From Rhododendron vialii (taxonomy: Eukaryota; Streptophyta; Magnoliopsida; Ericales; Ericaceae), in the NCBI RefSeq assembly GCF_030253575.1, contig NC_080568.1, forward strand, positions 22,901,501 through 22,965,500: a stretch of 64,000 nt of DNA. The letters run 5' to 3'. The notes beneath the pieces are model-generated. The model did not search any database and had not been told where the DNA came from. It was given only the letters and a program-made list of their open reading frames with translations. Positions 22,412 to 33,606 of the stretch are shown piece after piece. Position numbers and translations under genes: made by a program. Within the stretch, counting starts at the first letter, position 1, and each line of letters opens with the position of its first letter.

Positions 22412-23634
22412 TACTTCTTAAAAAAAATTCTTGAGATGAACATAGGAATATACGTAAAAAGTCCCTAAAATGGGTGAATCATGAACTTTTGTCAATTACA
22501 AGAATTATATACCATACACTTGTGACTCCTCAAAATTGATTTAAGATATCTATTAATTGAATCCATGTTCACCACACCCCAACTTGATCGCCGTTGCTTG
22601 AAACCAACAAATTGAGGACTTCTCTTGCCTTTAGAAAACCTAGGAGCCCTCTGAATGAATTTCTTGCCTTTAGAAATCCACCAAAGGACTTCTCTTGATT
22701 AATGAATGAACACGAAATCACTCTTAGATTTCAATGGAGCAAATTGAGGAATAAGAACAAGTCATCCTTTAATGAATCTCCAGCTCTTTCTTGGATAAAT
22801 ATCACACTCTAATCTTAGTTTTAAAGGTAGTTTGTCCCTTTTCCTTACCTGTGAATAAAGTGAATAAGGGCATCTCTAATCTTAGTTTCAATTTCAAATT
22901 GAACTATCAGCTAGCACTAGTGGTAGGTCCTTGACCCCCCTTCCCCCCAGAGGCTAGAGTTCAAGCTCCACGAGGGGCGGGGTTTGGGGTTTCAAGACTA
23001 TGGATAGTCTCTGAACCCCTTTGTTGAGTGTTGACTAATTTTCCACTAACCTCTGATGACTATAAAATATAGCCAAAAAAATGCCTTAGTTTCAAATTCA
23101 ACATGGTAGTCCAATCACGTAAAATGATGACAAATCCGTGTTTTGAATGAAATCCATTTGGCTCTAAGAGAGCTATCAAAAGTTGTTAATTCTACATGAA
23201 TTTGGCATCACTTCGAACTTTAATTTTAAAGTCAAACAATGCTGACGCCAAATATTTCCTTTGCAATATAACAATAATGTTGAAATCCCCCAAAACTACA
23301 ATAAAGCAGATTGGAAAAAAGATGAAAGGGAATATAACTATTATATCCAGTCATCCTAGAGTAGTTTCAAATTTTTTTCCTCATGATTATATATTAAACT
23401 ATTTCATGGAGTAGTATTGAAAGTAGGGTTTACTGAATATTTGCTCATACATTAGAAAACTAATCACAATTTAATCTCAACTCGGTTTAAAAATGGGATC
23501 TAGAAGTGTCATTAGATTCTCTAGAAGTGTCATTAGATTCTCAAAGCACAATTTGTTTAGTCTTTTTTTTTTTTTTTTTGTCAAACGGAAAGTCTTTAGT
23601 CATTCTTTATGCCTTTTATTAATAACCCCCCAAT
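22412..23634. other. AT-rich noncoding stretch upstream of the pseudogene
   Basis: No supported gene. It holds a possible SINE at 22905-23085, a short duplicated run (tctagaagtgtcattagatt at about 23499 and 23520) and a T tract near 23562. Confidence 0.6.
22905..23085 (+). mobile_element. Possible tRNA-derived SINE
   Basis: ctagcactagtggtaggtcc resembles pol III box A, and gagttcaagctcc about 45 bp later resembles box B. The segment ends in an A-rich tail near 23080. Flanking duplications are not clear. Confidence 0.45.
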
Positions 23635-24206
23635 AACTACAACAAAAATGGCATTTTGTGACAAAACGTTGTGACGAAATCCCAATTTCGTCACCAAATA
23701 GTATCTCTTTGATCATCACCAAATTGAACCTTTTTAGCAACGAGAAAAGAATCTTGTCATCCAAACATACTACTCGTATTTGGCAACGAAACTCACAATT
23801 TCGTCACCCAAAAGTACCATTCAGTGACGAAATCTTCTTTCCTAACCAAAAGATAACACATTTAGAGTCAAAAAATTTATTTCGTCGCGAATGGGTACCT
23901 TTTGGCGGCGAAACTCAAAATTTGTCATCGAAAGAGTAACTTTGGGCAACGAACTTGGTCTTTCATCACCAAATTTAAGACTAATTTATTTTTTATTTTA
24001 AAAAAAATTATACTATTAAAAAATCTTCTTTCCTCTGATTTTTCTACTTTGGTCGCTTTTAGTGATGAAAGCATGATGAAAAGTTTTGTCACTAAAACTA
24101 CCAATACCCTTTTAACGTCTACCTATAGGTGATGAAATGTGGTGACAAAATTTGGTTCTTTAGCGACAAAATCATTTCGTCACCCCATGTAATTTTTCTT
24201 GTAGGG
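23635..24206. mobile_element. Degenerate CACTA-like MITE with TTTCGTCAC subterminal repeats
   Basis: The ends are aACTACAACAAAAAT and ATTTTTCTTGTAGgG, a degraded CACTACAA-type inverted repeat. The interior is packed with gacgaaat and tttcgtcac motifs in both orientations, as in the element at 32584-33606. The first and penultimate bases differ from CACTA, and the flanking trinucleotides do not match cleanly, so it is an old copy. It lies about 270 bp upstream of the pseudogene ATG. Confidence 0.7.
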
Positions 24207-25441
24207 CTAATCAGAAATAAAATAAATGTAGATGAAGTTAGAAGGATAATTGAGTTAATTAAGCTATTTACAGAGATAAGCTTTATCTGGTGGAGGCTGG
24301 GTTTCATCCTATTTAAGGAGAGTTATTAGCTCAAAACATTTGACAAACCGTCACAAACGATCAAGCTGTTGTTCTATCAGAGAGAGCTTGAATCTTCTTA
24401 AAAGGACTTGCGATTTTAGCTTGAATATTCATTCGCGTAAATTGTATTGTTTTTTTTTCCTTCTTTCACCAACGACAATGGATCATCTCTATCTCTGGAA
24501 AAGCCTACAATGCCTCCTCGCCCCTTAAGGAACTTTCCCCTCAGTTTATGGGGAGATCGATTCTCCGCATTTACTTTAGATACCCAGGTATTTGAATATC
24601 ATCTTTCTTGCATATGCATGCTTCCAGACCATATTTGATGCCGTTCTCACCCATTCCCTTTAGTCTTTGTATATTCTACGATATATATTGATTAGTAAAA
24701 TTATTTTTTCTTGTTAAAGAAAACAAAGGAGTATTTAATTGGTTAGATCACACAACTCTGACTAAAAGTCAACTGTTACTTGGGTTACTTGATGTGCATT
24801 GCCAAAGCTCTGGATTTTCAGTGAATGAAGTAAGGTAATTAGCATAGAAATTCAAGTGGGTCTGGAGGCCTGTCTTCTATGATGCTTTTGCATTTTGATT
24901 TTGTGGGTGTGATATATACCGCGGTATATATAGCAGGAACCCACAATGAGTCGGTCACAAAGAGACGAACTGGAGAGGCTTTGGACTCTTTATGTACGTA
25001 GTACAGGTGGGAAAGATTTCCACATTGTTATGTAGCTACATAGATGTAGTTCAATGTCTTTCTAATTCACATTTTCTGTGGAATCAAAACACTGGAAAAT
25101 GAACAAAAAGACACTCCTATACATTATTATCTGCGGTTAGTATATGTTGAAGGATTCTATAGCTAATTGCATTTTCGACATTGCTATGTATACATGACGC
25201 AGTTACTAGAAAAATGCAGTAAAGAGGTTGAAGTGTTGAAGGAAGAAGTGAAGGATATGCTAGTACTAGATCAAGACGATGTTGGAGGTGGTAAATCAGG
25301 AGCAGAGAAGATAGTTCTGATCGATGCACTTGAACGCCATGGTGTTTTCTACCTCTTCCAGAAAGAGATTGAAGAGCTTTTGGAGAACATGTTTCCAAAC
25401 TTTGAGGAATATTATAGTCATGTTTTCCATGATAATTTGTT

Positions 25442-25573
25442 GGGAAAATGACGGCTAAGGACGCGTTTTGATAATTAATACCCGCCAAAAACTTTTTCAG
25501 CATTAAAAAATGTTCTTAGCTTGTCCTTGGCAGATATTAATTATCAAAATACGTCTTGAGCAGTCATTTTCCC
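25442..25573. mobile_element. MULE-type MITE, 132 bp, in pseudogene exon 2 (9-bp TSD)
   Basis: The terminal inverted repeats GGGAAAATGACGGCTAAGGA and TGAGCAGTCATTTTCCC span about 40 bp each. They are flanked by the 9-bp duplication taatttgtt (25433-25441 and 25574-25582). The intact paralogue has a single taatttgtt at this point. A 9-bp TSD and GGGAAAATGAC ends are characteristic of Mutator-like elements. Confidence 0.92.
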
Positions 25574-25884
25574 TAATTTGTTCATGGTGTCACTTCACTT
25601 TCGAGTTTTTAGGCAACATGGCAATGACTTGTCTTCCAGTAAGCAACCCTTTTTATAGTTAAAAGAAGAAAAACGATCCAATGACATATAGAGTATTGTA
25701 AGTTTCTTAAAGCTAGAAACCATTTTTTGAATCAAAATAATGTGGCATTTTTTCAAGATCCCTTCTTCATTCAAGCCTAAACTTTCAACGCTGAAGCTAA
25801 CTTTTAAAAATGACGCTGCCATATTATTTTTGATGAGATCAATTGTCTCATATTGATCAGAACTTTCATTTGTGAATCACTCTT

Positions 25885-26103
25885 TATTAGTACATGAGTG
25901 CTGCTATAGGGACTGACGGGTCCGGCACCGAAATCGTACCTACGGCCGCGTTGGGCCATCTCCGGCCACCGGACAACCGATCCGAGCCGTCCAAAAATTT
26001 TTAAAAAAAAAAAACGAGTGAGCCTACGCGGGAATCAATGGCATCCAACGTGCGTAGGTGTTTGATACAAACATCTCATTTTTTCATATATACATGTATA
26101 TAC
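25885..26103. mobile_element. Unclassified insertion in pseudogene intron 2
   Basis: The paralogous intron reads continuously from tctttattacattatagact, whereas here about 215 bp lie between tctttatta and cattacagact. The insert has GC-rich content (gggtccggcaccgaaatc, catctccggccaccgg) and an A tract. No inverted repeat or clear duplication was found. Confidence 0.5.
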
Positions 26104-26586
26104 ATTACAGACTTAATTTGTTGGAAGTTAAAAGTAATTAATATCTCATTGACATAGTGTGTGGATCGTGTGAATATATCAGTTGCCTTTCAAAAGATTC
26201 ATAGACAATAATGGGGAGTTCAAGGAAACCATAAGCAGTGATACGATGGGTATGTTAAGCCAATATGAAGCTACTTTTTTGAGGCTTTTTTACTTTTTTG
26301 GTCCCCAATCTATTTCCGCGGTGCCGTTTTGGTCCCCAATATACCAATTGCTAACATTGCATCCCCAAAGTATCGATTTTGTGTTTAAATGGTCCCTGGG
26401 TCTCACACCGTTTCTTACTTCCGTCAAAACCAAGGGTAAACTTGGTTTTTCACCACCCCCATCACCATGGAGGGAAAACTCCCGCCAAACCAGCTCTGTG
26501 CCCTGAAATATAAGTACATAACCTGCCATTGGAAAGGTAAAAACAGAGCACACCCAAAAGGAGAGAAAAAACACAAAGAAGAAGAG

Positions 26587-26721
26587 ATGGAGGGCCAGTT
26601 CTGCTACTGTGGGAAGGTCGGGAAGACCACAACCTCTTGGACAGACTCCAACCCAGGAAGGAGGTTTATTGGTTGTGAGAGATATGGGGTAAGCAGTTCA
26701 CTCACTGTCACTCACTCTCTC

Positions 26722-26771
<50 letters not shown>

Positions 26772-26998
26772 CACTATGTGGATGAAAAATGCAGAAAGAT
26801 GGTGCATGTGGCTTCTTCGTGTGGGTTGACCCCCCTATGTGTGCTAGATCAAGAGTGGTGATTCCAGGACTCCTCAGGTCTATTGGGAGGCTTGAAGCTT
26901 AGCTAAGGAGGCAAAACAAGATGAAGCAGCTTCTGGGGCTGGCCCTTATTGCTAGTTGGGTTCTATGGATCTGTGTCCTGGCTTGGGTGTTGCAGTAG
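26587..26998 (+). pseudogene. MULE-borne GRF zinc-finger gene, two exons, nonsense before a TM tail
   Basis: Exon 1 26587-26688 and exon 2 from 26795 join in phase at GT-AG sites. They encode MEGQFCYCGKVGKTTTSW, then NPGRRFIGCERYG, then KDGACGFFVWVD. This is the zf-GRF pattern (CxCG, SW, NPGRRF, C, CGFFxWxD), a nucleic-acid-binding zinc ribbon found in many plant proteins. The frame stops at TAG 26900-26902 (69 aa). Reading on in frame gives KMKQLLGLALIASWVLWI and so on, a likely membrane helix, up to TAG 26996-26998. From what I know, plant GRF proteins often end in such a helix, so the first TAG looks like a nonsense mutation of a roughly 101-residue protein. The intron holds a CT microsatellite (about 26716-26765). 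It converges on the transposase gene. Confidence 0.8.
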
Positions 26999-27667
26999 AA
27001 GTGAGCTTTTGTCTTTGTACTAGCAATGGGGTAGTATTGTGGGGTTAAATCTTGTAGGGTTTAGGCTTTGGGGTGGTAAAGAAGGGTTTCATTTTGCTCC
27101 AATGTGGTGAAGTAGGGTTAAATGTGGCATGAGTATGGATGAAAAAACAAATGGAAAAACCACATGTAATATGTAATGTAGACTCCCCCATGTAATGAAA
27201 TCCCCACTTTTTGCATATTTGTGTGCCTAATTGAACTGCCCATGTATATGAAACATGTAATAGAATTGTGCAATAACAGGTAGCAATGCAAACAACAAAA
27301 ACAGAGAACCAACATGGAAGACTGCCAAAAACATGTCCATCTATTCTCCATTGCCACCATTAACATCATTTGGTGTTTACAAAAACATAGCACCAAACTA
27401 TTATACCCACCATTAACAGCATTTGGTGTTTACTTGTACATAGCACCAAATATTATACCAGTTCATTGGCACAAGTACCCAACAATGCTGCATCAAATCT
27501 ATAGCAGCATGTCCATACAAAAAGATACCAGTTCAACCAACCAAAATATACCAGTTCAACATAAGTTATCTACTTGAACATAACAATACCCAAAAGTGGA
27601 CCTAAATGTGCAGAAATTGGCAAACTATTTTGTGCACCATTTACAAAAAACTGAATCTCCAAACCTT

Positions 27668-30600
27668 CTATGGCCTGTTTCCATACAATGTAGCAATTGT
27701 AGCCATCCTCTTGTCTTTCCTTACTGCTGCCACAGTTGATGTTTGAGAGGCCTGTGTTGCTTGATCATAGTTTGTTGGAATATTGAGCTGCAAATGTAAT
27801 ACACGAGAATAAGTAAATGATTTATTCAGTATGGTAGGCTTTGGAATAAGTAAATGATTTATCATAATGTGTACCTGATTCGATCTTAAAGTTACACCAC
27901 CTCTAAACACACCACCACCTCTGATTGTCACACCCCTACCTTGTCTAGCTGCACCCCTGCCTTGTCCAGCTGCACCCCTACCTTGTCCAGCTGCAACCAT
28001 TCCTTGTTGTGTACCACCACCTCTAGCTTGCCCCCTAGATGCACCCCTGCCTTGCCCCCTAGCTGCACCACCCCCTACCTGGACACCAGTCGAACCACCA
28101 CCCCTTGCTTTTACAACAGTCCTTCCACCACCCCTCATTTGCACACCAGTCCTCCCACCACCCCTTGTCTGCACACCAGTCCTCCCACCCCTCACACCAT
28201 TCCTCCCACCAGTCCTCCCACCACCCCTTGTCTGCACACCAGTCCTCCCACCCCTCACACCATTCCTCCCACCTCTCATCTGCACACTTCCCCTACCTGC
28301 TCCAACATCAAAGGTGTTAACCCTACTTGTATGACTCTCCTCTGCCATAGGTGCAGTACATGTCCTTCTATTGTGGCCATGTTGATCACATTTACTACAG
28401 AACACAGAATTTTGTCCAATTTTTCTCAACTTGTGGGGATATTTAGGGTTGATGTACTCTTCTGCTCCAAGAATTCTTTTCTTTTTTGGCCTTCCTTGCT
28501 TTCTCCTCTCATTTGGTGGTAGGACAAGGTCAGATTCAGTCTATGGCCACATCTTGTATCCATTGGTAGGGTTTACAAGTGGTTGGTTAACTCATCTTTG
28601 AGTAGCAATCATGGATATACCTTTGTGGTTTATCTTTCTTTAACTGAATTGCAGCACAAGCATGGGGGCATGGTATCCCAGTTATGTCCCATTTCCTACA
28701 ACTACATGACCTTTGGTTTAGGTCAACTGTGTATTGCTCCCCTTCCCCACACCAAACTTGGAATTGTAGGTCCCCAAACCACTTTGCTGAGCATACTGAT
28801 GACTCATGTAGGGAGTCCTCTAACTTACCATATGGATTGGGTAGTAACTCATTACTGAACTTCTTAATCCACTCCCTTCTACTCAGCATTCTGCTACTGA
28901 AATAACATCTTATCCACTCTAACATTTCTATTATTGGCTTTTGTCTTGCCTCTAAAATAGTTTTGTTAAATGCCTCACACAGATTATTGCACAACATGTC
29001 ACACTTAATAGTATCATTGAAGTGAGATCTAGTCCAATACCTTGGGGGTTCTTCAAACAACCAATCATGAACCTCTTTACTCTCTTCCTTCATCTTTCCC
29101 ATGGCATCTTGGAACATAGCTACATGGCTTGCCTTAGAACATGCCCAGAACTTGTCATCCACAGACACTCCTTTGAACCTCTTTTGCAAATTACTCAGTA
29201 AATGCTTAGCACAGTGTCTATGCTCAGCTCTAGGGACCTCCTCATTAAGCACACCAATTAGCCCCTGCAAAAAAAATATTTAACCATGTTAAACCATGTT
29301 AGTAAAACAATGTTAGTAAACCACAATTAATTCAACATGCATTAACAAAACATGACCTTTTGTCTATCATTGATGAATGTCCACTCATGCTGATTTGCAT
29401 CTGTAATGTTGCAATCCATCTTCAAAAGGGTAAAAAACCACTTCCATGTGTCTTTGCTCTCTGTCTCCACCACACAATAAGCCATAGGGTAAGAAGCATT
29501 GTTTGGATCCACACCTACTGCTGTTAGCAACTGGCCACTATATTGACCTTTGAGATGGTAGCCATCCACTCCAATAATCTTCCTACAACCACTTAGAAAT
29601 CCAGTCTTGGGAGCAGCTAAAAATATGTAAAGCCTATTGAATCTGGGCTGCCCACTTTCTGAGTCAATTGGTGCATCCAGGACCACTGTTGAACCTGGAT
29701 TTGACCTCCTCAACTATGCACAGTAATCCCAAAGCCTACCATACTGTTCAAGATCAGAACCATAAATCAATTCAGCTGCCTTTCTCTTTGCTTTGTAGAT
29801 CTGAGTCTTAGAAACATCCACCTTCATTTCTTTCCTTACCCTGTCTTTGAATGATTGCAATGGAATCCTTGGATTGGTCCTGAGATCCTCCATGTATCTC
29901 TTTGCTATCATGTGGGAAGTTACATTCCTATTGGAGTAAGTTATGGTACATGTGTGTTTACTCTTATAGGTCATCACCTGATATTTTGAATTTGCTAGGA
30001 CTTTAGCAGCATATACCAGCCATTCACAAGGAGATTCACACTTTGCCCTCACTCTTCTCTTGTCATTTTTCACAAGTTTTACATTCCTTTGATGCTTAAT
30101 GGCATGTTGCTTAATAGCTTCCTTAAACTCCTTAGCTGAATTAAAATACTGGCCTTTCATAAATCTAGGATCTTCCATATCAATTTCAGGCTTGAAAGTC
30201 TTAAAGGGTGGCTTGGTTCTCCTATCAGCTTCTTCATCAGATGAACTATAAAAACTATAGTCTGAATCATACTTTGGATCACCATCACTCAACTGCCCTT
30301 GATCATCAATAGGTTCAACATGTGGGTTTCTCTCATCAATGTCAGGGAATCCAACAAACTCTTCATTCTCATCTACAAATATGTCATATAATCTATCATC
30401 ATCACTCTCTTGGTAAGAATGGTCACTATAATACACACTGTCATTGGAAGACTCAGAGTTGGCATCTCCCATGTGTACTTGGTTCACATCCTCTATGTTC
30501 ACATCATCCAATCCATTACCCTGTTCCATATTACCCTCTTGAAACACAAACTCAGATTCTAAATTAATAGGCCCTAAATCAATATTGTAGGGTTCTACAT

Positions 30601-31078
30601 CCACATCACACACTTGAACATGGGATTCCAAATCAACTTGGGCTACACTATTCTTTGAACTGCCCACCTGACTCTCAATTACCTGGGCCTGGGTTACACT
30701 ATTCTTTGAACTGCCCACTTGACTCTCAATTGGGTCCAATCCTCCTACATGTTTCAAGTAAAGCACAATAGTCCTATTCTTGTGCAAAAAATTCAACATC
30801 CCATATGCATCTTTATCACACCTAATAGGTACAAGCCCATTATCCAAACTGCAATTGGGCTTCTTACAGTAAAATAAGACATTAGGAGCATACCCAAGTT
30901 GTTGGACCAGGCCATCCAACTCAAACATTGACAAATAATCTGAGTTCAATCCATTTACTGTGTCTATTTTACCACCACTGTACACTGACCTGGGCTTAAG
31001 AGTAAATGCACCACCATGATGCACTTCAATGGAAAAGTCAGTAGGGTAAACAAGGGCTCCTGAGTAAAAAGCAGCCAA
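27668..31078 (-). pseudogene. MuDR-type MULE transposase, decayed
   Basis: Exons on the minus strand: 31078-29357, 29264-27875 and 27787-27668. Order of parts: an N-terminal PB1-like region (about residues 1-115), an acidic linker, a MuDR DNA-binding domain (FKEAIKQHAIKHQRNVKLVK, CESPCEW, KHTC), the MULE catalytic core with DDE candidates (VDG in IIGVDGYHLKG; D in NDRQKGL; E in NNLCEAFNKT), a SWIM zinc finger (CSCRKWDITGIPCPHAC), a CCHC knuckle (CSKCDQHGHNRRTC) and a long Arg/Gly-rich tail. Breaks: TAG at 29714-29716, where related proteins have a glutamate (WDYCA*LRRSNPGS); a frameshift after YSKMS near 28590; and a further TAG near 28549. No intact protein can be made. Confidence 0.9.
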
Positions 31079-31862
31079 AAAAAAAAATTATCATACTTTA
31101 CATGAATCCATGACCATATACCGTCAAACAAATATGGGACCACAAACTTTGCTTTTATGCATAGAAAAACAACAGGAATAGCAACAACTACCCAAAAAAA
31201 CCCTACTTTAATACTCTACCCATTATAAAGATGCTTTCATACAATAAATAACCCTAAAATACCTCCACTCAATCCACCTGCATATGTATATACGTATACA
31301 TCTATATGGACTAAAAAGCTCATGCATGTCTTCATTTACTAAAGCCAATCAACTGTAAGCCCTCAGATCAAAAAAAAAAAAAATTCAACTTTAAGCCCTG
31401 AAATTGAGATGATCCAGTTCAGATTCATACCTTTCAGCGATGCATTCCAGTCGTCAAAGGCCATCGTCTCTATCAAGGGCGATCTTTCACTCTGTACTTG
31501 ACTTTTGGGATCTCGTTCACAATATGCGTATACGTATGTATGTATATCGAGACCGGAAAAGGGCTGCTTCAACCCACGTGATATTCACGTGTGATGATAG
31601 AAGAGGTGAAATACCAAAATTGCCCTTGGTTTTGACGGAGGGAAGAAACGGTGTGAGACCCAGGGACCATTTAAACACAAAATCGATACTTTGGGGATGC
31701 AATGTTAGCAATTGGTATATTGGGGACCAAAACGGCACCGCGAAAATAGATTGGGGACCAAAAAAGTAAAAAAGCCCTTTTTTGAAGACTCGTGGAGAAG
31801 ATATACTTGACAAGGCTTTTTTTTTTGTTTTACAAAAGCTAGGCTTGAGTCCTTAAAACCTC

Positions 31863-31942
31863 ATTTAAGCCCATATTTGGCAGAACAAGTGACCCATGCC
31901 CTATTTAAGCCCAGATTTGGCAGAACAAGTGACCCATGCCCT
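31863..31942. repeat. 40-bp tandem duplication in pseudogene exon 3
   Basis: The block atttaagcccatatttggca through ccatgccct occurs twice head to tail (31863-31902 and 31903-31942) with one difference. The intact paralogue has one copy. It adds 40 bp and shifts the frame. Confidence 0.9.
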
Positions 31943-32583
31943 GTACCCAGTGGCGATGCCGCAGGGTCGGGCAACCCCATGGAGGGAAAAAAAAAATATT
32001 ATTACCATACTGAATTTTTTTCCAAATTAATAAGGGAATTGATTTTGTCACTCATCTTTTTGTTAATACCACTCTTCTTCTCTCACAAAATAAATTATCG
32101 AATCAAGACACAAAGGGGAGTGATATTAACAAAAAGGAGAGTGGCTAAATCACTCCCCATTAATAAATGACCCTATTACAATTTGATGATCGATGACACC
32201 ATACTAGATTATTTTTCCACTTGAAACCAACCCTTTCCTCGTCAAAGTTAAAACTTAAAGCACCACCCATTACAATTTGATGACCACACTTTACAATTTG
32301 ATGACCACACTAGATTATTTTTTCACGTGAAACCCACCCACTCCTTGGAGAAATATTATTTGGTGGTCCAACACTCCTAAATACCACACATTTCCGTGGA
32401 ATATTCCGCCGGTAAACGTATGGATCCCGCAAAAATGTATGGTGTTGTATAAATTAATATCATCCACTTCGAATTGTGAGTATCATTTATGATCATTAGA
32501 AGATCCTCGATGGTAAATTGATGGGTGTTGTGTAAAATCCTGACTTTTAAAATTTTAGTCACGTGATCCGAATAGGGACTCGA

Positions 32584-33606
32584 CACTACAAGAAAAAGTA
32601 TGTTTAGTGACAAAAAAGTGGCGACAAAATTTAATTTCGTCGCTAAATGAGTATATTTGGCGACAAAAAAATAAATTCGTCACTGTTTTGATAACTTTTT
32701 TGACGAAATTATTTTGTCACCAACTATAACTATTTAGCGACGAAAAATATATTTTTGTCACCAAAAGCTCCTATTTGGCGACGAAATAAAATTTTCGTCG
32801 CCAAAAGAGTAAAAAAGGAGACGAAATTATTTTTTGTCGCCAAAGATAACTATTCGGTGACGGAAAAAATATTTTGTCGCCAAATGAACCAATTTGGCGA
32901 CGAAAAATATTTCGTCTTCTTTTTACGTTTTCAGTGACGAAAAATTTATCCTTTGGTGACGAAATTTATGAATTACGCTTTGTCACCAAATATATTTCGG
33001 GCATAACTCTTTGCTCAGAACTCCGATTGAGATAATTTAAATTGGGTTTGAACAATAACATAAAAAGCTACGACTTTCATGTTTAATAAAATTGCTAATT
33101 TTAATGTTTAATAGTTCAAAATGCCGTTCAAAATATATTTTAATGTTCAATGTATGTGTTATATATTAGATATTTCAAACATATGCTGAAAAGTTTGTGT
33201 GGTGTAGTTGGGCAAAGTTTGCATGCAAAACTTAGGAGACTCGGGTTCGAAACCCCTCAGGATCAAGAAAGTTGGATTTTTTTCACATATAAGAATGTCT
33301 TTCGCGACGAAAAATTTCGTCACCGATGGACCTTTGACAGGGAATTATTTGTGACGAAATTTTTTGTCATCAAAAAAGCACAATAGGTGACGAAGAAAAT
33401 TTCGTCACCAAGTCATTTTTCCATAACGAAATTTTTCGTCACCAAAAGGCACTATAGGTGACGAAAAATAGATTTCGTCACCAGGTAGGAATCCTCAACA
33501 ACCTTTAGTCGACAATTTTTTTTTCGTCACCTATATTATTTGTGACGAAAAACATACAATTTGCGACGATTTTCATTCGTCACCCAATGCAATTTTTCTT
33601 GTAGTG
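32584..33606. mobile_element. Non-autonomous CACTA element, 1023 bp (TSD cga)
   Basis: It begins CACTACAAGAAAAA and ends TTTTTCTTGTAGTG, with the 3-bp duplication cga (32581-32583 and 33607-33609). Both flanks carry many copies of tttggcgacgaaa and tttcgtc(a/g)cc in alternating orientation, the subterminal repeats of the family also seen at 23635-24206. No transposase is encoded. A tRNA-like segment (33190-33270) lies in the middle. Confidence 0.92.
33190..33270 (+). other. tRNA-like segment (pol III box A/B), probable SINE head
   Basis: gtgtagttgggcaaag resembles box A, and gggttcgaaacccc about 40 bp later is a strong box B. The whole does not fold as a convincing tRNA cloverleaf by eye, so I prefer a SINE or tRNA-derived insert. 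Confidence 0.45.

Larger units (their letters stand above)
26283..31776 (-). mobile_element. Mutator-like element (MULE), 5494 bp, long TIRs, 9-bp TSD
   Basis: Terminal inverted repeats of about 173 bp (26283-26455 and 31604-31776) begin GGCTTTTTTACTTTTTTGG and are about 95% identical. The 9-bp duplication cttttttga flanks it (26274-26282 and 31777-31785), and the intact paralogue has one copy in exon 3. Inside are a MuDR-type transposase gene on the minus strand (31078-27668) and a separate GRF zinc-finger gene on the plus strand (26587-26998), arranged convergently. The transposase has stops and a frameshift, so the element is no longer autonomous. Confidence 0.95.

Noticed and set aside
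27941..28522. 193-aa Pro/Thr/Ser-rich plus-strand frame
   Set aside because: Antisense of the Arg/Gly-rich tail of the MULE transposase, which has the zinc knuckle and correct gene order.
33190..33270. Candidate tRNA gene
   Set aside because: Box A and B-like motifs are present but no convincing acceptor and anticodon stems; better explained as a SINE head. The same applies to 16335, 22905 and 49205.
32640..33560. Possible CRISPR-like or satellite array of gacgaaa/tttcgtc repeats
   Set aside because: Spacing and orientation are irregular and the block is bounded by CACTA termini with a TSD; these are subterminal repeats.
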